64,000 nucleotides of DNA, from assembly GCA_027487795.1 (NCBI GenBank), contig JAIYCX010000039.1, forward strand, positions 481,811 through 545,810, written 5' to 3'. A program made the translations under genes and the position numbers. The notes below the pieces were generated by a model. The model was given only the letters and a program-made list of their open reading frames with translations, had not been told where the DNA came from and searched no databases. The DNA comes from Pseudomonadota bacterium (lineage in GTDB: Bacteria; Bdellovibrionota_C; UBA2361; SZUA-149; DAOLCO01). This document shows, one piece after another, positions 25,724-34,228 of the stretch; the first letter of the stretch is position 1; each line of letters opens with the position of its first letter.

Positions 25724-26656
25724 ATGCAAAAATCTTCAAAAATTTATGTGTCTGGACATATGGGATTATTAGGGTCTAGTATAATAAAAAATTTGAGAGA
25801 TCATGGATATACGAACTTAATTTTCAGGACCCATTCTGAGCTAGACTTAACTGATCAAAAACAAACTTTTGAATTTTATCTTAAAGAACGTCCAGAGTAT
25901 GTATTTTTAGCAGCTGCTAAAGTTGGTGGTATAAAAGCAAACTTAGAAGGTTTGGGAGAATTTCTTTATAAGAATACATTGATACAATTAAATACAATAG
26001 AAGCAGCACGAATTAGTGAAGTAAAAAAACTACTCTTTGTTGCTAGCACTTGTATCTATCCACAAAATGTACAAAATCCTATTAACGAAAAGCAGTTAAT
26101 GACAGGTTCTTTTGAGCCCACAAATGAAGGATACGCTGTAGCGAAATTCTCAGGTGTAAAAATGTGTGAGATGTATAGGAAACAATATTCAGTAGATTTT
26201 ATTTCTGCCATTCCATGCAATCTTTATGGTTTGAATGATCACTATGACCTAAATCATTCACATGTCCTACAATCTTTAATTGTAAAAGTTCATAATGCAA
26301 AACTAAAAGGAGAAAGAGTAATTACACTTTGGGGTAGTGGTAAACCAAGAAGAGAGTTTATGTCTAGTAATGATTGTGCAGATGCCTTAGTTTTTTTAAT
26401 GAATAATTATAGTGAAAATGATCCTGTCAACGTAGGAACAGGCACTGATATGAGTATAGTAGAATTAGCTCAAACGGTTTCAAAAAGCCTAGAATGGGAT
26501 GTGGATTTCCAATTTGATAGCTCAAAGCCAGATGGCATTTATCAAAAACTTTCAGATACTAGTAAAATTAATAAACTCGGTTGGTATTCAAAAGTAAGTT
26601 TAGAAGAAGGAATAAAAATTTCTTATGCAGATTATCTAAATAGAATATCACAATGA
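25724..26656 (+). CDS. GDP-L-fucose/GDP-colitose synthase-like SDR (epimerase-reductase)
   Basis: A 310-residue extended SDR. Landmarks are VSGHMGLLGSS (NADP-binding glycines), LAAAKVGGIKAN, SSTCIYP-like ASTCIYPQ, active-site YAVAK, and IPCNLYGLNDHYD. The last three are characteristic of GDP-4-keto-6-deoxymannose 3,5-epimerase/4-reductase (Fcl/WcaG). The homologous enzyme ColC performs the last step to GDP-colitose. Because the preceding gene is ColD-like, ColC is as likely as Fcl. It overlaps the GT2 gene by 4 bp (ATGA). No gmd is present in the window. Confidence 0.87.
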   Translation: MQKSSKIYVSGHMGLLGSSIIKNLRDHGYTNLIFRTHSELDLTDQKQTFEFYLKERPEYVFLAAAKVGGIKANLEGLGEFLYKNTLIQLNTIEAARISEVKKLLFVASTCIYPQNVQNPINEKQLMTGSFEPTNEGYAVAKFSGVKMCEMYRKQYSVDFISAIPCNLYGLNDHYDLNHSHVLQSLIVKVHNAKLKGERVITLWGSGKPRREFMSSNDCADALVFLMNNYSENDPVNVGTGTDMSIVELAQTVSKSLEWDVDFQFDSSKPDGIYQKLSDTSKINKLGWYSKVSLEEGIKISYADYLNRISQ

Positions 26657-27330
26657 AGATCTCACTAGTTATCTTAACATTAAATGAGATAGAGGGTCTT
26701 AGAGTTCTATTAAGTAAAATACCATTTTCTGCAGTTGACGAAGTTCTTGCCATAGATGGAGGTAGTACTGATGGCACAATCCAATATCTAAAAGAAAATA
26801 AAATCGATGTTCATGTACAAGATGTTAAAGGAAGAGGTGAAGCTTTTAGGCTTGCATTTAAAATTGCCACTGGAGAAGCTTTAATTTTCTATTCTCCAGA
26901 TGGCAATGAAGACCCCTATGATATCTCGAAATTTAGACATTATTTAGATCAAGGCTCTGATATTATTATTGCTAATAGAATGTCAAGTGGTGGGCAAAAT
27001 GAAGAAGATGGAAAATTATTTCCTTTAAGAAAATGGGCAAATAATATTTTTACTTTAATGGCAAATGTTTGCTGGAATAAGAATAAATATATTTATGATA
27101 CTATAAATGGCTTTCGCAGTATTACCAGGATAGCATGGCAAGAACTAAACCTTGACGGACCAGGCTATACGATTGAATATCAAATGTCCATAAGAGCTTT
27201 TAAGACAAATCTTAAGATAACAGAATTTCCCACAATCGAATCTAAAAGAATCGATGATCGAATAGGATCACCAAGTATTCCTACAGGTATAGCATTTTTG
27301 AAAATATTTTTTTCTGAATTATATAGATAA
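26653..27330 (+). CDS. family-2 glycosyltransferase (dolichol-phosphate-mannose-synthase-like)
   Basis: A 225-residue GT-A domain without the usual C-terminal membrane segments. It opens with ISLVILTLNEIEGL; VLAIDGGSTDGT is the nucleotide-binding region. GRGEAFRLAFKIATGEALIFYSPDGNEDP contains the DxN/DxD-like metal site; then INGFRSI and YTIEYQMSIRA follow. This layout is typical of GT2 enzymes that load polyprenyl-phosphate with a sugar or extend surface glycans. It overlaps the fcl-like gene (ATGA) and converges on the probable GT-C gene. Confidence 0.87.
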   Translation: MKISLVILTLNEIEGLRVLLSKIPFSAVDEVLAIDGGSTDGTIQYLKENKIDVHVQDVKGRGEAFRLAFKIATGEALIFYSPDGNEDPYDISKFRHYLDQGSDIIIANRMSSGGQNEEDGKLFPLRKWANNIFTLMANVCWNKNKYIYDTINGFRSITRIAWQELNLDGPGYTIEYQMSIRAFKTNLKITEFPTIESKRIDDRIGSPSIPTGIAFLKIFFSELYR

Positions 27331-27358
27331 CAATATTTAATAAACTGTATTAATATTT

Positions 27359-28951
27359 CTAACTTTTACTATTCTTTATTTCATTTATACAAGTCTTTCC
27401 GTTTCTTAAAAAATAGTGATAAAGATGATCAGAGTATATTTGAGTTATCATACACGCATTTTTTTCATCTTGCCTCAAGTCTAGTCCATAAACAGAATTT
27501 GAATGAATTTTCTTATTCGATGAAATAAAAGATGCTGTACTTATAATAATAATTAAGCAGAAGTATAAAATATTACTTTTTATTCCCCAGAATAAATTTT
27601 TAATGCGAGATGAATAATATTTACTTAAAGCAATTATTATAAGTGAATAGGTATATATTTTGTAATATATAACTGTGTCTGTGTTTTTCACATCAACGTA
27701 ACGAAGACCAAAAATTGCTTCTATACAGCTATAAGCAATTAGCCATGCAAGTAATTCTGAACCAAGTACAAAATTAGAAAAGAGTGAAGTAAAACCACTA
27801 AAAATCAAAAAAACAAAAATTATTAGAAATGGTTCTTTTTTTAAATAGTCAAAATCTAATTTAGAAGTAAAAAACAACTTAGATTTTTCTATCCCGATTT
27901 TAGCGAGTCCAATTTGGTCTATTGAATAATCTCTATATCTTGATCCTGTTTTAGCTCGTTCATAGAAATTCATTACTGCATTGTGATTTTCTATATTAAA
28001 ACGTAAATAATTTACTGAAGATGCGACAGAAATTCCTGATATTAAAGCTAAACTCATCACTAGAATAAAACGAAATTGGCGCGACTTAAAATAAAAAGTA
28101 ACTAAAAATATAAGGTACAATAATAATAATATTAGATATGAAAAAATATTATTTTCAGAAATAACTCTGTAAGTAAGTAGTAAAAAAGTTGTTACTATTG
28201 GGAAATTAAGAAACAAAAAAGGCCAACTAATGTCTACTTTTATAGCTTTTAAATTAAGTTTTTTTAAATAAAAAAAACTAAAAATAGGTAAAATAAATAC
28301 TAGTATAAAAATACATAGTATTTTTGTTATACTTGCTAGATATACAAAAAACCCAACAAGAAAAATTTGTATAAACAATGATATTTCATTTCTATTAGTT
28401 TCAATTAGAAAATTATGGAAAAAGTAAATGCTGCAGTTCAATAAAATAAATGATAATATTTCCATCCTCAAAAAAATTGAATTTACTAGTACCCCCTCCG
28501 TACATACAAAAAACAAAGTAGAGATCGCGGCTATATAAGCATTATTGGTTATTTTTTTTAAAAGAAAGTAGAATAATATAATATTAATTTCGCATAAAAT
28601 AAGACCAAAAATGCGTGCATGGAAAACTAATTTCTCAAAAGTTTGAATTGTATTAGTTATTTTATATAACGACGAGAAATTATCAATTACACTTGAATCA
28701 AAAAAGTGTAAAAATCTTAGGTACCATCCAAAAATTATATACATACAAAAACTAGGATGATCGAAAAATTTTTGTGATAAATTAGAATTATAAGCTAATG
28801 ATTCTCCTATCAAAGGAAAATCAACATCAGCTAGAAAAAAAAATGGTCTGTATAATCCCTCATTCAGTGAAATAAAAAGAGGAAGACAAAAAGTAAAAGC
28901 TAATATAATTTTAATAGAGTATTTTTTAAAAAAATTAAAGATTACTACCAT
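27359..28951 (-). CDS. polytopic membrane protein, probable GT-C-type glycosyltransferase
   Basis: About 530 residues with at least ten hydrophobic segments. The N-terminal loop after the first segment contains FFLADVDFPLIGESL and then FFDHPSF. Acidic residues in the first periplasmic loop are typical of GT-C enzymes using polyprenyl-phosphate sugars, but no family is certain. The start is placed at the ATG at 28951 (MVVIFNFF), which overlaps the preceding gene by 17 bp; ATGs further upstream would overlap it more. The C-terminal soluble tail (DLRQDEKNACMITQIYSDH) is short. Confidence 0.6.
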   Translation of the reverse strand: MVVIFNFFKKYSIKIILAFTFCLPLFISLNEGLYRPFFFLADVDFPLIGESLAYNSNLSQKFFDHPSFCMYIIFGWYLRFLHFFDSSVIDNFSSLYKITNTIQTFEKLVFHARIFGLILCEINIILFYFLLKKITNNAYIAAISTLFFVCTEGVLVNSIFLRMEILSFILLNCSIYFFHNFLIETNRNEISLFIQIFLVGFFVYLASITKILCIFILVFILPIFSFFYLKKLNLKAIKVDISWPFLFLNFPIVTTFLLLTYRVISENNIFSYLILLLLYLIFLVTFYFKSRQFRFILVMSLALISGISVASSVNYLRFNIENHNAVMNFYERAKTGSRYRDYSIDQIGLAKIGIEKSKLFFTSKLDFDYLKKEPFLIIFVFLIFSGFTSLFSNFVLGSELLAWLIAYSCIEAIFGLRYVDVKNTDTVIYYKIYTYSLIIIALSKYYSSRIKNLFWGIKSNILYFCLIIIISTASFISSNKKIHSNSVYGLDLRQDEKNACMITQIYSDHLYHYFLRNGKTCINEIKNSKS

Positions 28952-29432
28952 ATTCACTCCAAAATCCATAAGCCCAACAATCACGTCTTGGATCAATCAG
29001 ATTAGGAAATATTTTTTTTATTTCTAAACAGTCATCTGGATTATGTGAAATCAACTTATAACTTATACCGTCAGAGATATATAAATATTGTTTATCACAA
29101 CCTAATTTCCTATTATCTCTGGGCAGTTCTTTTATAAAATCAGGAGTGATTCCTGGAATCCAATTTGGAGTTGAGCTACCCCAACAAGATGAAATTCCAT
29201 CGAAGTTATTACTTTTTGGATAACCAAGATACTTGATGCGAAATCTATCTAGAGCATTTTTTATCTTTAATAAATCTCCTAGAGAATGATTGGTATGCGA
29301 ATTTAAAAATAACTCCATCTCCCTCTGAGATTTTAATGCTTTAAAATAAGAGATTGGAGAAAAAATAGCCATAAATACTATAAAAGTAAAAAAAACTACT
29401 TCTAGCTTAATGGCAACAGATTGCTTATTAAT
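28935..29432 (-). CDS. pseudopilin-like (GspG-type) membrane protein, probably ATT start
   Basis: The first ATG (29372) would cut off the membrane helix. The frame stays open upstream to a TAA at 29447-29445, and ATT at 29432-29430, preceded by AAAGGA, gives MNKQSVAIKLEVVFFTFIVF. That is a basic end, a Glu in the helix and a long hydrophobic stretch, as in type II pseudopilins. The C-terminal part (NALDRFRIKYLGYPKS, IPELP-like IKELPRDN, YLYISDGISYKLIS) matches the GspG-type domain often found in polysaccharide clusters. A processing Gly is absent, so it may stay uncleaved. Function in the glycan region is unknown. Confidence 0.65.
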   Translation of the reverse strand: MNKQSVAIKLEVVFFTFIVFMAIFSPISYFKALKSQREMELFLNSHTNHSLGDLLKIKNALDRFRIKYLGYPKSNNFDGISSCWGSSTPNWIPGITPDFIKELPRDNRKLGCDKQYLYISDGISYKLISHNPDDCLEIKKIFPNLIDPRRDCWAYGFWSEYGSNL

Positions 29433-29465
29433 TCTAAATATCCTTTAAATAAAAGATTAAAAAAA

Positions 29466-30923
29466 CTACTTACACTTCCATGTTTTTTTTAGTTCTGTTT
29501 TTGTTTCACTAAAATTTTCAAAAGTAATTATATCTCGAGAACTCACATAAAGCGCAACTTCATTCATACGATCAGAGGGGTTTTTCTCGTTATAATACTT
29601 ACAAAGTGCATATAAAAACCATTCTTGATAAGAAACACTATCTTTTAAGCTAAATATATAATTATTCCAATGTTGATCATGAAAGACCTCTCTGATATTA
29701 TTTGGTCTCTCAGTATTAAAAGTAGTATCTACGTCTCCACGAAAAACACTCCATAAATCAACTACATTTCCTGAAGCTTTAGTTCCTTTTACATCAATCC
29801 AAAAGTCAGTCCATTTCGGCAAAACGAACATCCACCATCTTTGATCAGTCCTGGTTAAATATACTACTTCTTTTAGAGTTCTAGTGGTTGCACTATTGGA
29901 TTTAATAAATGAACTTTCAAGACAATCCCAAAGTGCAAAAAGAGCTACAATAGTAACAAAAAACCTAGTTACTCTACTTTTAATAAAACTATCTTTAACC
30001 TCTGTTTTAACTTCTATATTTTTACCTGCTCTAAAAATATAATTCCAACAACTAGACGGAATGAATAATAATGCAAATGTAATCATTGAAAATGGGAAAA
30101 TCCCAAGTTCGAAAAAAAAGAAAAATCCAATAGGTAAAAATATCAACGACAATACCGCAAATGATCTTAATGGAAATTTAGGAATATCAAACAATATAAA
30201 AAACGGTATAATTCCTTCAAAAAAAGGTGTTATTGCAGTTAAAATTTTTGTTAATTCAATCTGACTACCTATGTATTCTCCAAATGGTTTAACAAACGCT
30301 CCAAGATGAAGCGCCATATATAGAGCAGAGTAATCTCTCATCCAAAAAGAATCACTCTTTGTAACACCTGCAAATATATAAATAATCATAAACTGAGACA
30401 TTAATAAAAAAGATCCAAATCCTTTTACCTTGTCGTAGTTAATATTTTTTTCAATAATTGATGCTTTATTTAGTGTATAAAGTGAAAGTAATCCTCTAAT
30501 ACCCTTCAAATGAATACTAGGGAGAAACATTGCCCAAAAGAGCATTAAACGAAAAACTTTATGACCAGAGTTATCTATACTTTCTATTCTATTACTAAGG
30601 CTGAGAGTTAAAATCCATAAAATAAGAAGACTTAGCCTTGGTTTATAACCCCAGATTAAAGAGACGCTTGCTAGCAATGCTATGAGACATAAAAATATCG
30701 CCCATGTTAAAGTAGGGCTAATGAAAAACAAAGACCATTTTGTATTCCAATTATTAACTATAGACACAGGGAGGAAGGTATCAGAAGATAAAAACTCAGG
30801 TGCCCACTTTAATACATTAATAAAACGATAAAGAGACGTTAGTCCTAAACAAACTTGAAATAAACAAATCGACCTAGAATCTAGATAACTAATATTCAGT
30901 ATAGTATTTAATAAACGTTTCAT
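29466..30923 (-). CDS. HTTM-domain (vitamin-K-carboxylase-like) membrane protein
   Basis: A 485-residue protein with several membrane helices. SRSICLFQVCLGLTSLYRF, WNTKWSLFFISPTLTWAIFLCLIALLASVSLIWGYKPRLS and NSGHKVFRLMLFWAMFLP follow the horizontally transferred transmembrane (HTTM) domain. The C-terminal third is soluble (KWTDFWIDVKGTK, WNNYIFSLKDSVSYQEW), a common lumenal extension. Catalysis is not shown for bacterial HTTM proteins, which often accompany DCC thiol oxidoreductases; one is encoded at 54420, but not adjacent. It is first in a minus-strand trio with the pseudopilin-like and GT-C-like genes. Confidence 0.82.
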   Translation of the reverse strand: MKRLLNTILNISYLDSRSICLFQVCLGLTSLYRFINVLKWAPEFLSSDTFLPVSIVNNWNTKWSLFFISPTLTWAIFLCLIALLASVSLIWGYKPRLSLLILWILTLSLSNRIESIDNSGHKVFRLMLFWAMFLPSIHLKGIRGLLSLYTLNKASIIEKNINYDKVKGFGSFLLMSQFMIIYIFAGVTKSDSFWMRDYSALYMALHLGAFVKPFGEYIGSQIELTKILTAITPFFEGIIPFFILFDIPKFPLRSFAVLSLIFLPIGFFFFFELGIFPFSMITFALLFIPSSCWNYIFRAGKNIEVKTEVKDSFIKSRVTRFFVTIVALFALWDCLESSFIKSNSATTRTLKEVVYLTRTDQRWWMFVLPKWTDFWIDVKGTKASGNVVDLWSVFRGDVDTTFNTERPNNIREVFHDQHWNNYIFSLKDSVSYQEWFLYALCKYYNEKNPSDRMNEVALYVSSRDIITFENFSETKTELKKTWKCK

Positions 30924-31020
30924 GGAATTTTGTGAGCCTAATATTAAACTGTTATCTTATTTTTAACCCCATCAGCCTCAAAATATCAAGTTTTTATCTT
31001 AAACTGCCGCCTGCTTAGGT

Positions 31021-31299
31021 ATGGGCATATTATCATCAGCAATATCAAGTGAAGTATCAACTAGGGCAACTAGTCCAAGACAAGGTTCTGAAGGGCAAAA
31101 TACTAGGGCTCAGAGCACACCACTTCCCTCTCAAAACCAAAATGCAGTGATTGTTGCTATAAGTGATAAAAATCGTACAACGTCATCGGGTGATGCTAAG
31201 AAAGTGGACTCAAGCTTTGCCTCTGATAGTAAATCAGATGATAAAAAAAGCTCCACTGATAAATTTAAAGCTAGAAAGAGTATCTCTATTGCAGTATAA
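31021..31299 (+). CDS. small low-complexity hypothetical protein
   Basis: A 92-residue Ser/Lys/Asp-rich product with no membrane segment and likely disordered (SSGDAKKVDSSFASDSKSDD). It ends 8 bp before the next gene on the same strand, as in an operon. It is divergent from the HTTM gene. No homology is recognised; it could be spurious. Confidence 0.4.
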   Translation: MGILSSAISSEVSTRATSPRQGSEGQNTRAQSTPLPSQNQNAVIVAISDKNRTTSSGDAKKVDSSFASDSKSDDKKSSTDKFKARKSISIAV

Positions 31300-31307
31300 A
31301 TCTGACG

Positions 31308-31730
31308 ATGAATCAGATTCTTTTAGCTCACATTATCTCAACCTCCATCATGTGCGGAGTAATATGGGTTGTACAACTAGTACACTATCCATTATTTAAA
31401 TTCGTAAGAATTAACGACTTTCCAGAATTCGAAAGATCTCATTGTAATAGAATTACTTTAATAGTTTTACCAACTATGGGGGTAGAATTATTATCAGCTA
31501 TACTTCTAGTGTACATTTCTAAGGAAAACCTAATCTATCAAGTCAACCTATTCTTGCTAATTTTAATTTGGATTTCAACTTTTTTAGTACAAACTAGACA
31601 GCACCAAAAGCTTAGCAGTGGTTTTGATGAAAATATCCATAAGAATCTAGTGAATTTTAATTGGATTCGGACTATACTTTGGAGCATTAGAATTTTATTA
31701 CTATTTTATATTGTTGCTTATGGAAGCTAA
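31308..31730 (+). CDS. four-helix integral membrane protein
   Basis: A 140-residue protein with four predicted membrane helices (ILLAHIISTSIMCGVIWVVQ, LIVLPTMGVELLSAILLVYI, LFLLILIWISTFLV, ILWSIRILLLFYIV). Conserved-looking polar residues between them (HYPLF, RTRQHQK-like QTRQHQKLSSGFD) recall DUF1772/DUF4149-type bundles, though I cannot assign one. The next gene (CDGSH) begins inside its 3' end, implying coupling. Confidence 0.68.
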   Translation: MNQILLAHIISTSIMCGVIWVVQLVHYPLFKFVRINDFPEFERSHCNRITLIVLPTMGVELLSAILLVYISKENLIYQVNLFLLILIWISTFLVQTRQHQKLSSGFDENIHKNLVNFNWIRTILWSIRILLLFYIVAYGS

Positions 31731-31962
31731 AATTGCAGGTACGAAATCTATCCCACTAGAGATGGAAGTTGGAGACTACTATTACTGTACTTGTGGAGAG
31801 TCTAATAATCAACCGTTCTGCGATGGTTCTCATAAAGGAACCGAGTTTACACCTCAAAAATTTACAATTACTGAGAAGAAAAAATATGCTTTTTGTTCTT
31901 GTAAAAGAAGTGAAAAAGAACCGTTTTGTGATGGATCACATAAAAAGCTAACTAATGATTAA
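31720..31962 (+). CDS. CDGSH-type iron-sulfur protein (two motifs)
   Basis: An 80-residue protein carrying two CDGSH [2Fe-2S] modules: CTCGESNNQPFCDGSHK and CSCKRSEKEPFCDGSHK. Each has the C-x-C-...-C-x3-H ligand set of mitoNEET-family proteins. Two-motif bacterial CDGSH proteins are thought to act in redox or Fe-S handling. The ATG at 31720 was preferred to the TTG at 31711; it overlaps the preceding membrane-protein gene by 11 bp. It converges on the Cache-domain gene, separated by a shared hairpin. Confidence 0.9.
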   Translation: MEAKIAGTKSIPLEMEVGDYYYCTCGESNNQPFCDGSHKGTEFTPQKFTITEKKKYAFCSCKRSEKEPFCDGSHKKLTND

Positions 31963-31980
31963 TTTTATTAATTAGCTTTT
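31943..31980. terminator. bidirectional terminator between CDGSH and Cache genes
   Basis: AAAAGCTAACTAAT pairs with ATTAATTAGCTTTT (13 of 14) around a 10-base loop. It is flanked by A-run and T-run, so it can serve both convergent genes. Its arms lie in the two coding ends. Confidence 0.7.
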
Positions 31981-34094
31981 ATTGGTTGCTCAACTAATAC
32001 GGTCCAGCCTTTACCTTGGTATTTGTTATATCCTTTGGTTTTTGCATAACCAACATAATGTATCGCTTTCTTTGATTCTTGATCTAGCTCAACAAAAACA
32101 CCTGTTTCTCCTCCTTGAGCTCTTATAAATGCTTCATGATTAGCAAAAGATTTTTCTAATATTCCTTCCTTATCATTAGAGGCAATTACTATTCCTAAAG
32201 AATTTAAAAGATATACTTTACTTCCCTTTGGAACTAAAGTTTTATCAATGATGTCATAAATAAAGTTCCAATTAAATCTTGTAGTGAGTACTCCTACTAT
32301 TCTTCCATCAGAGATAACTGGGGCACTGTATGCCACTGTATGGTTATTAGTGGTATCAGCAAAGTACATGTCTGTAACAGTAACCTGACCACGAACGGTC
32401 TCTTTGAACCAGTCTTCTGCAATAAAGCTATGACCGACAAGGCTTTCTTTTATGGCAGCACAAACAACTTTACCGCTAGTATCAATTAAGTAAATGTCGT
32501 CATAGATTTCATATATTCTATGAAGGTTCGCTAATAATGATTGCACTTCAGCAGATTTTTTTCCTGTCTTTGCTGCTTCAATAACTTCTGGGAATATTGT
32601 CCAAGCTTGAACATCACAATTTCTTTCAAATAAGTTCCTATCAACTTTGTCGATTGCATCCCAAGCTGCGTCTTTTACTTTTTCTTGTAAAAGAAAATTA
32701 ACTCCGACCAACATATCACTCAATGCAGAGTTAACTTTTGAAGTAATTTCTTTAGATCTAACTGAGATAACTCTTATCTCATTAGAAATAACAGAAAGTG
32801 CCCTACCTTCTTCACCAACGTGTTGAGATTTAACACTTGCATTTAAGGACATTAATAGAGTTTCAAAATGTATTTTATTAATCTGTCCAATTGACTCTTG
32901 AACACCTTTCGCATTTTCTAATAAATACGCGTTAGCAACATCCGATTTTATTGCTGGTGACTCTCCTTCAAGTGATTCTTCAATACTAACCTGAACTAGT
33001 TCATCAAGTTTTTCTATGGGCATAGTATTATTTGGATCTAGTGTTCTAGAAATCGAAACTTCACGCTCTAATGGAACCTGCTGTGCGACTAAAGCAGACC
33101 AAGCCTTCCCTGCATAATTATTATAGCCCTTAGTTCTCGCACCACCGACAACCATTGGTGAACCATTTCTAGACTTCTCTACTGAAAATCCATCGTATCC
33201 GTCTAAAACTATCTGAGCACAGTTTAACCAAGCATAAGTATCAAGAAGCAATGCAGCTGGCTTTCTTGAAGCTATTAAAGTACCTTTTTTTGAAATAACA
33301 TGTATATCGGCAGTATCTGCAACTCTAGCTGTCTCTAACATTTCTTGAACAAAATCCCAATTAAAGCGAGTTGAAAGTACCCCAATGATATTTCCTTTTT
33401 CATCTTTAACAGGAGCACAATATGATACAACTTCGCCACCGACTAATGGGCAAAGATATGTATCTGTTACGTAAACTTCTCCTTTAATAGTTCTATCAAA
33501 CCATTCTTCTCTAAAACACTTTACACCGATTAAATGCGGGCGATTTGCAGTTGCGACAACCGTACCTTCTTTATTAAGAAGTATTATATCTCTATATACT
33601 TCATATATGAAACAGATGTGACTTAGTAACTTACTAGCTTGCTCTACATTTTCTTTAGTAGGATCTAATAAACAATTTACGTTATCTGGAAAAGTTGCCC
33701 ATGCTTGGCAATCGCAATTTCTCTCAAATAAGTTTCTATCAATTTTATCAATGATATCTCTAGCCTGCTCACTTAGAAGGACTCCCGCAGCTTCTAATAC
33801 TGCAAATAATAGGCTATATGTTGACTTCTCTAATGCAATAGTAGTCTGCTTAGATCTTGTTACCATTGAGTCAATCTCAAGAGTAAGAGATTCAAATGTC
33901 TTAAGTAACTCTTCAGATCTAGAAGCTTCTACAGCTGACGAGCTACTAACTATACGCACGAAATCATTTAGTGATTCTATTTCTTGTACTAAAGTAAATA
34001 TTTCTTGAAGTGTAGATAATAGTTTTTCTACAACGCCTTGATTGCGTTTTTCTTTATATGGGTAGAACGGTGACGGTGGAATAAAAGGATCCAT
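31968..34094 (-). CDS. tandem double-Cache sensory protein without membrane segments
   Basis: A 708-residue protein with two homologous ligand-sensing halves. DRNLFERNCDCQAWATFP (about residue 119) and DRNLFERNCDVQAWTIFP (about 490) each open a PDC/dCache region with FNWDF or FNWNF, VTDTYL or VTDMYF, and TKGYNNYAGKAW or TKGYNKYQGKGW. Between them (about 400-470) is a chemoreceptor-like helical piece (VGEEGRALSVISNEIRVISVRSKEI), akin to the MCP signalling tip. No signal peptide or transmembrane helix is visible, so it should be cytoplasmic. It probably senses a small internal ligand and feeds chemotaxis or another pathway; the output is unknown. Confidence 0.8.
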   Translation of the reverse strand: MDPFIPPSPFYPYKEKRNQGVVEKLLSTLQEIFTLVQEIESLNDFVRIVSSSSAVEASRSEELLKTFESLTLEIDSMVTRSKQTTIALEKSTYSLLFAVLEAAGVLLSEQARDIIDKIDRNLFERNCDCQAWATFPDNVNCLLDPTKENVEQASKLLSHICFIYEVYRDIILLNKEGTVVATANRPHLIGVKCFREEWFDRTIKGEVYVTDTYLCPLVGGEVVSYCAPVKDEKGNIIGVLSTRFNWDFVQEMLETARVADTADIHVISKKGTLIASRKPAALLLDTYAWLNCAQIVLDGYDGFSVEKSRNGSPMVVGGARTKGYNNYAGKAWSALVAQQVPLEREVSISRTLDPNNTMPIEKLDELVQVSIEESLEGESPAIKSDVANAYLLENAKGVQESIGQINKIHFETLLMSLNASVKSQHVGEEGRALSVISNEIRVISVRSKEITSKVNSALSDMLVGVNFLLQEKVKDAAWDAIDKVDRNLFERNCDVQAWTIFPEVIEAAKTGKKSAEVQSLLANLHRIYEIYDDIYLIDTSGKVVCAAIKESLVGHSFIAEDWFKETVRGQVTVTDMYFADTTNNHTVAYSAPVISDGRIVGVLTTRFNWNFIYDIIDKTLVPKGSKVYLLNSLGIVIASNDKEGILEKSFANHEAFIRAQGGETGVFVELDQESKKAIHYVGYAKTKGYNKYQGKGWTVLVEQPIKAN

Positions 34095-34171
34095 CTTCTT
34101 ATTTAATTATATAGTAAAAATAATTTAACTTCTTAGTACTTTTTGATTCAACTACTTGAGAAAACTATTCA

Positions 34172-34209
34172 AATTAAAAAGGGGCTTTTAAACGCCCCCT
34201 TTTTAATTA
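34172..34209 (-). terminator. rho-independent terminator of the porin gene
   Basis: A strong GC-core hairpin: AATTAAAAAGGGGC pairs with GCCCCCTTTTTAATT around a short loop, with T-runs on both sides. It lies 20 bp downstream of the porin stop and about 80 bp upstream of the Cache gene. Confidence 0.85.
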
Positions 34210-34228
34210 CGACTAATTTAGTATTCGA

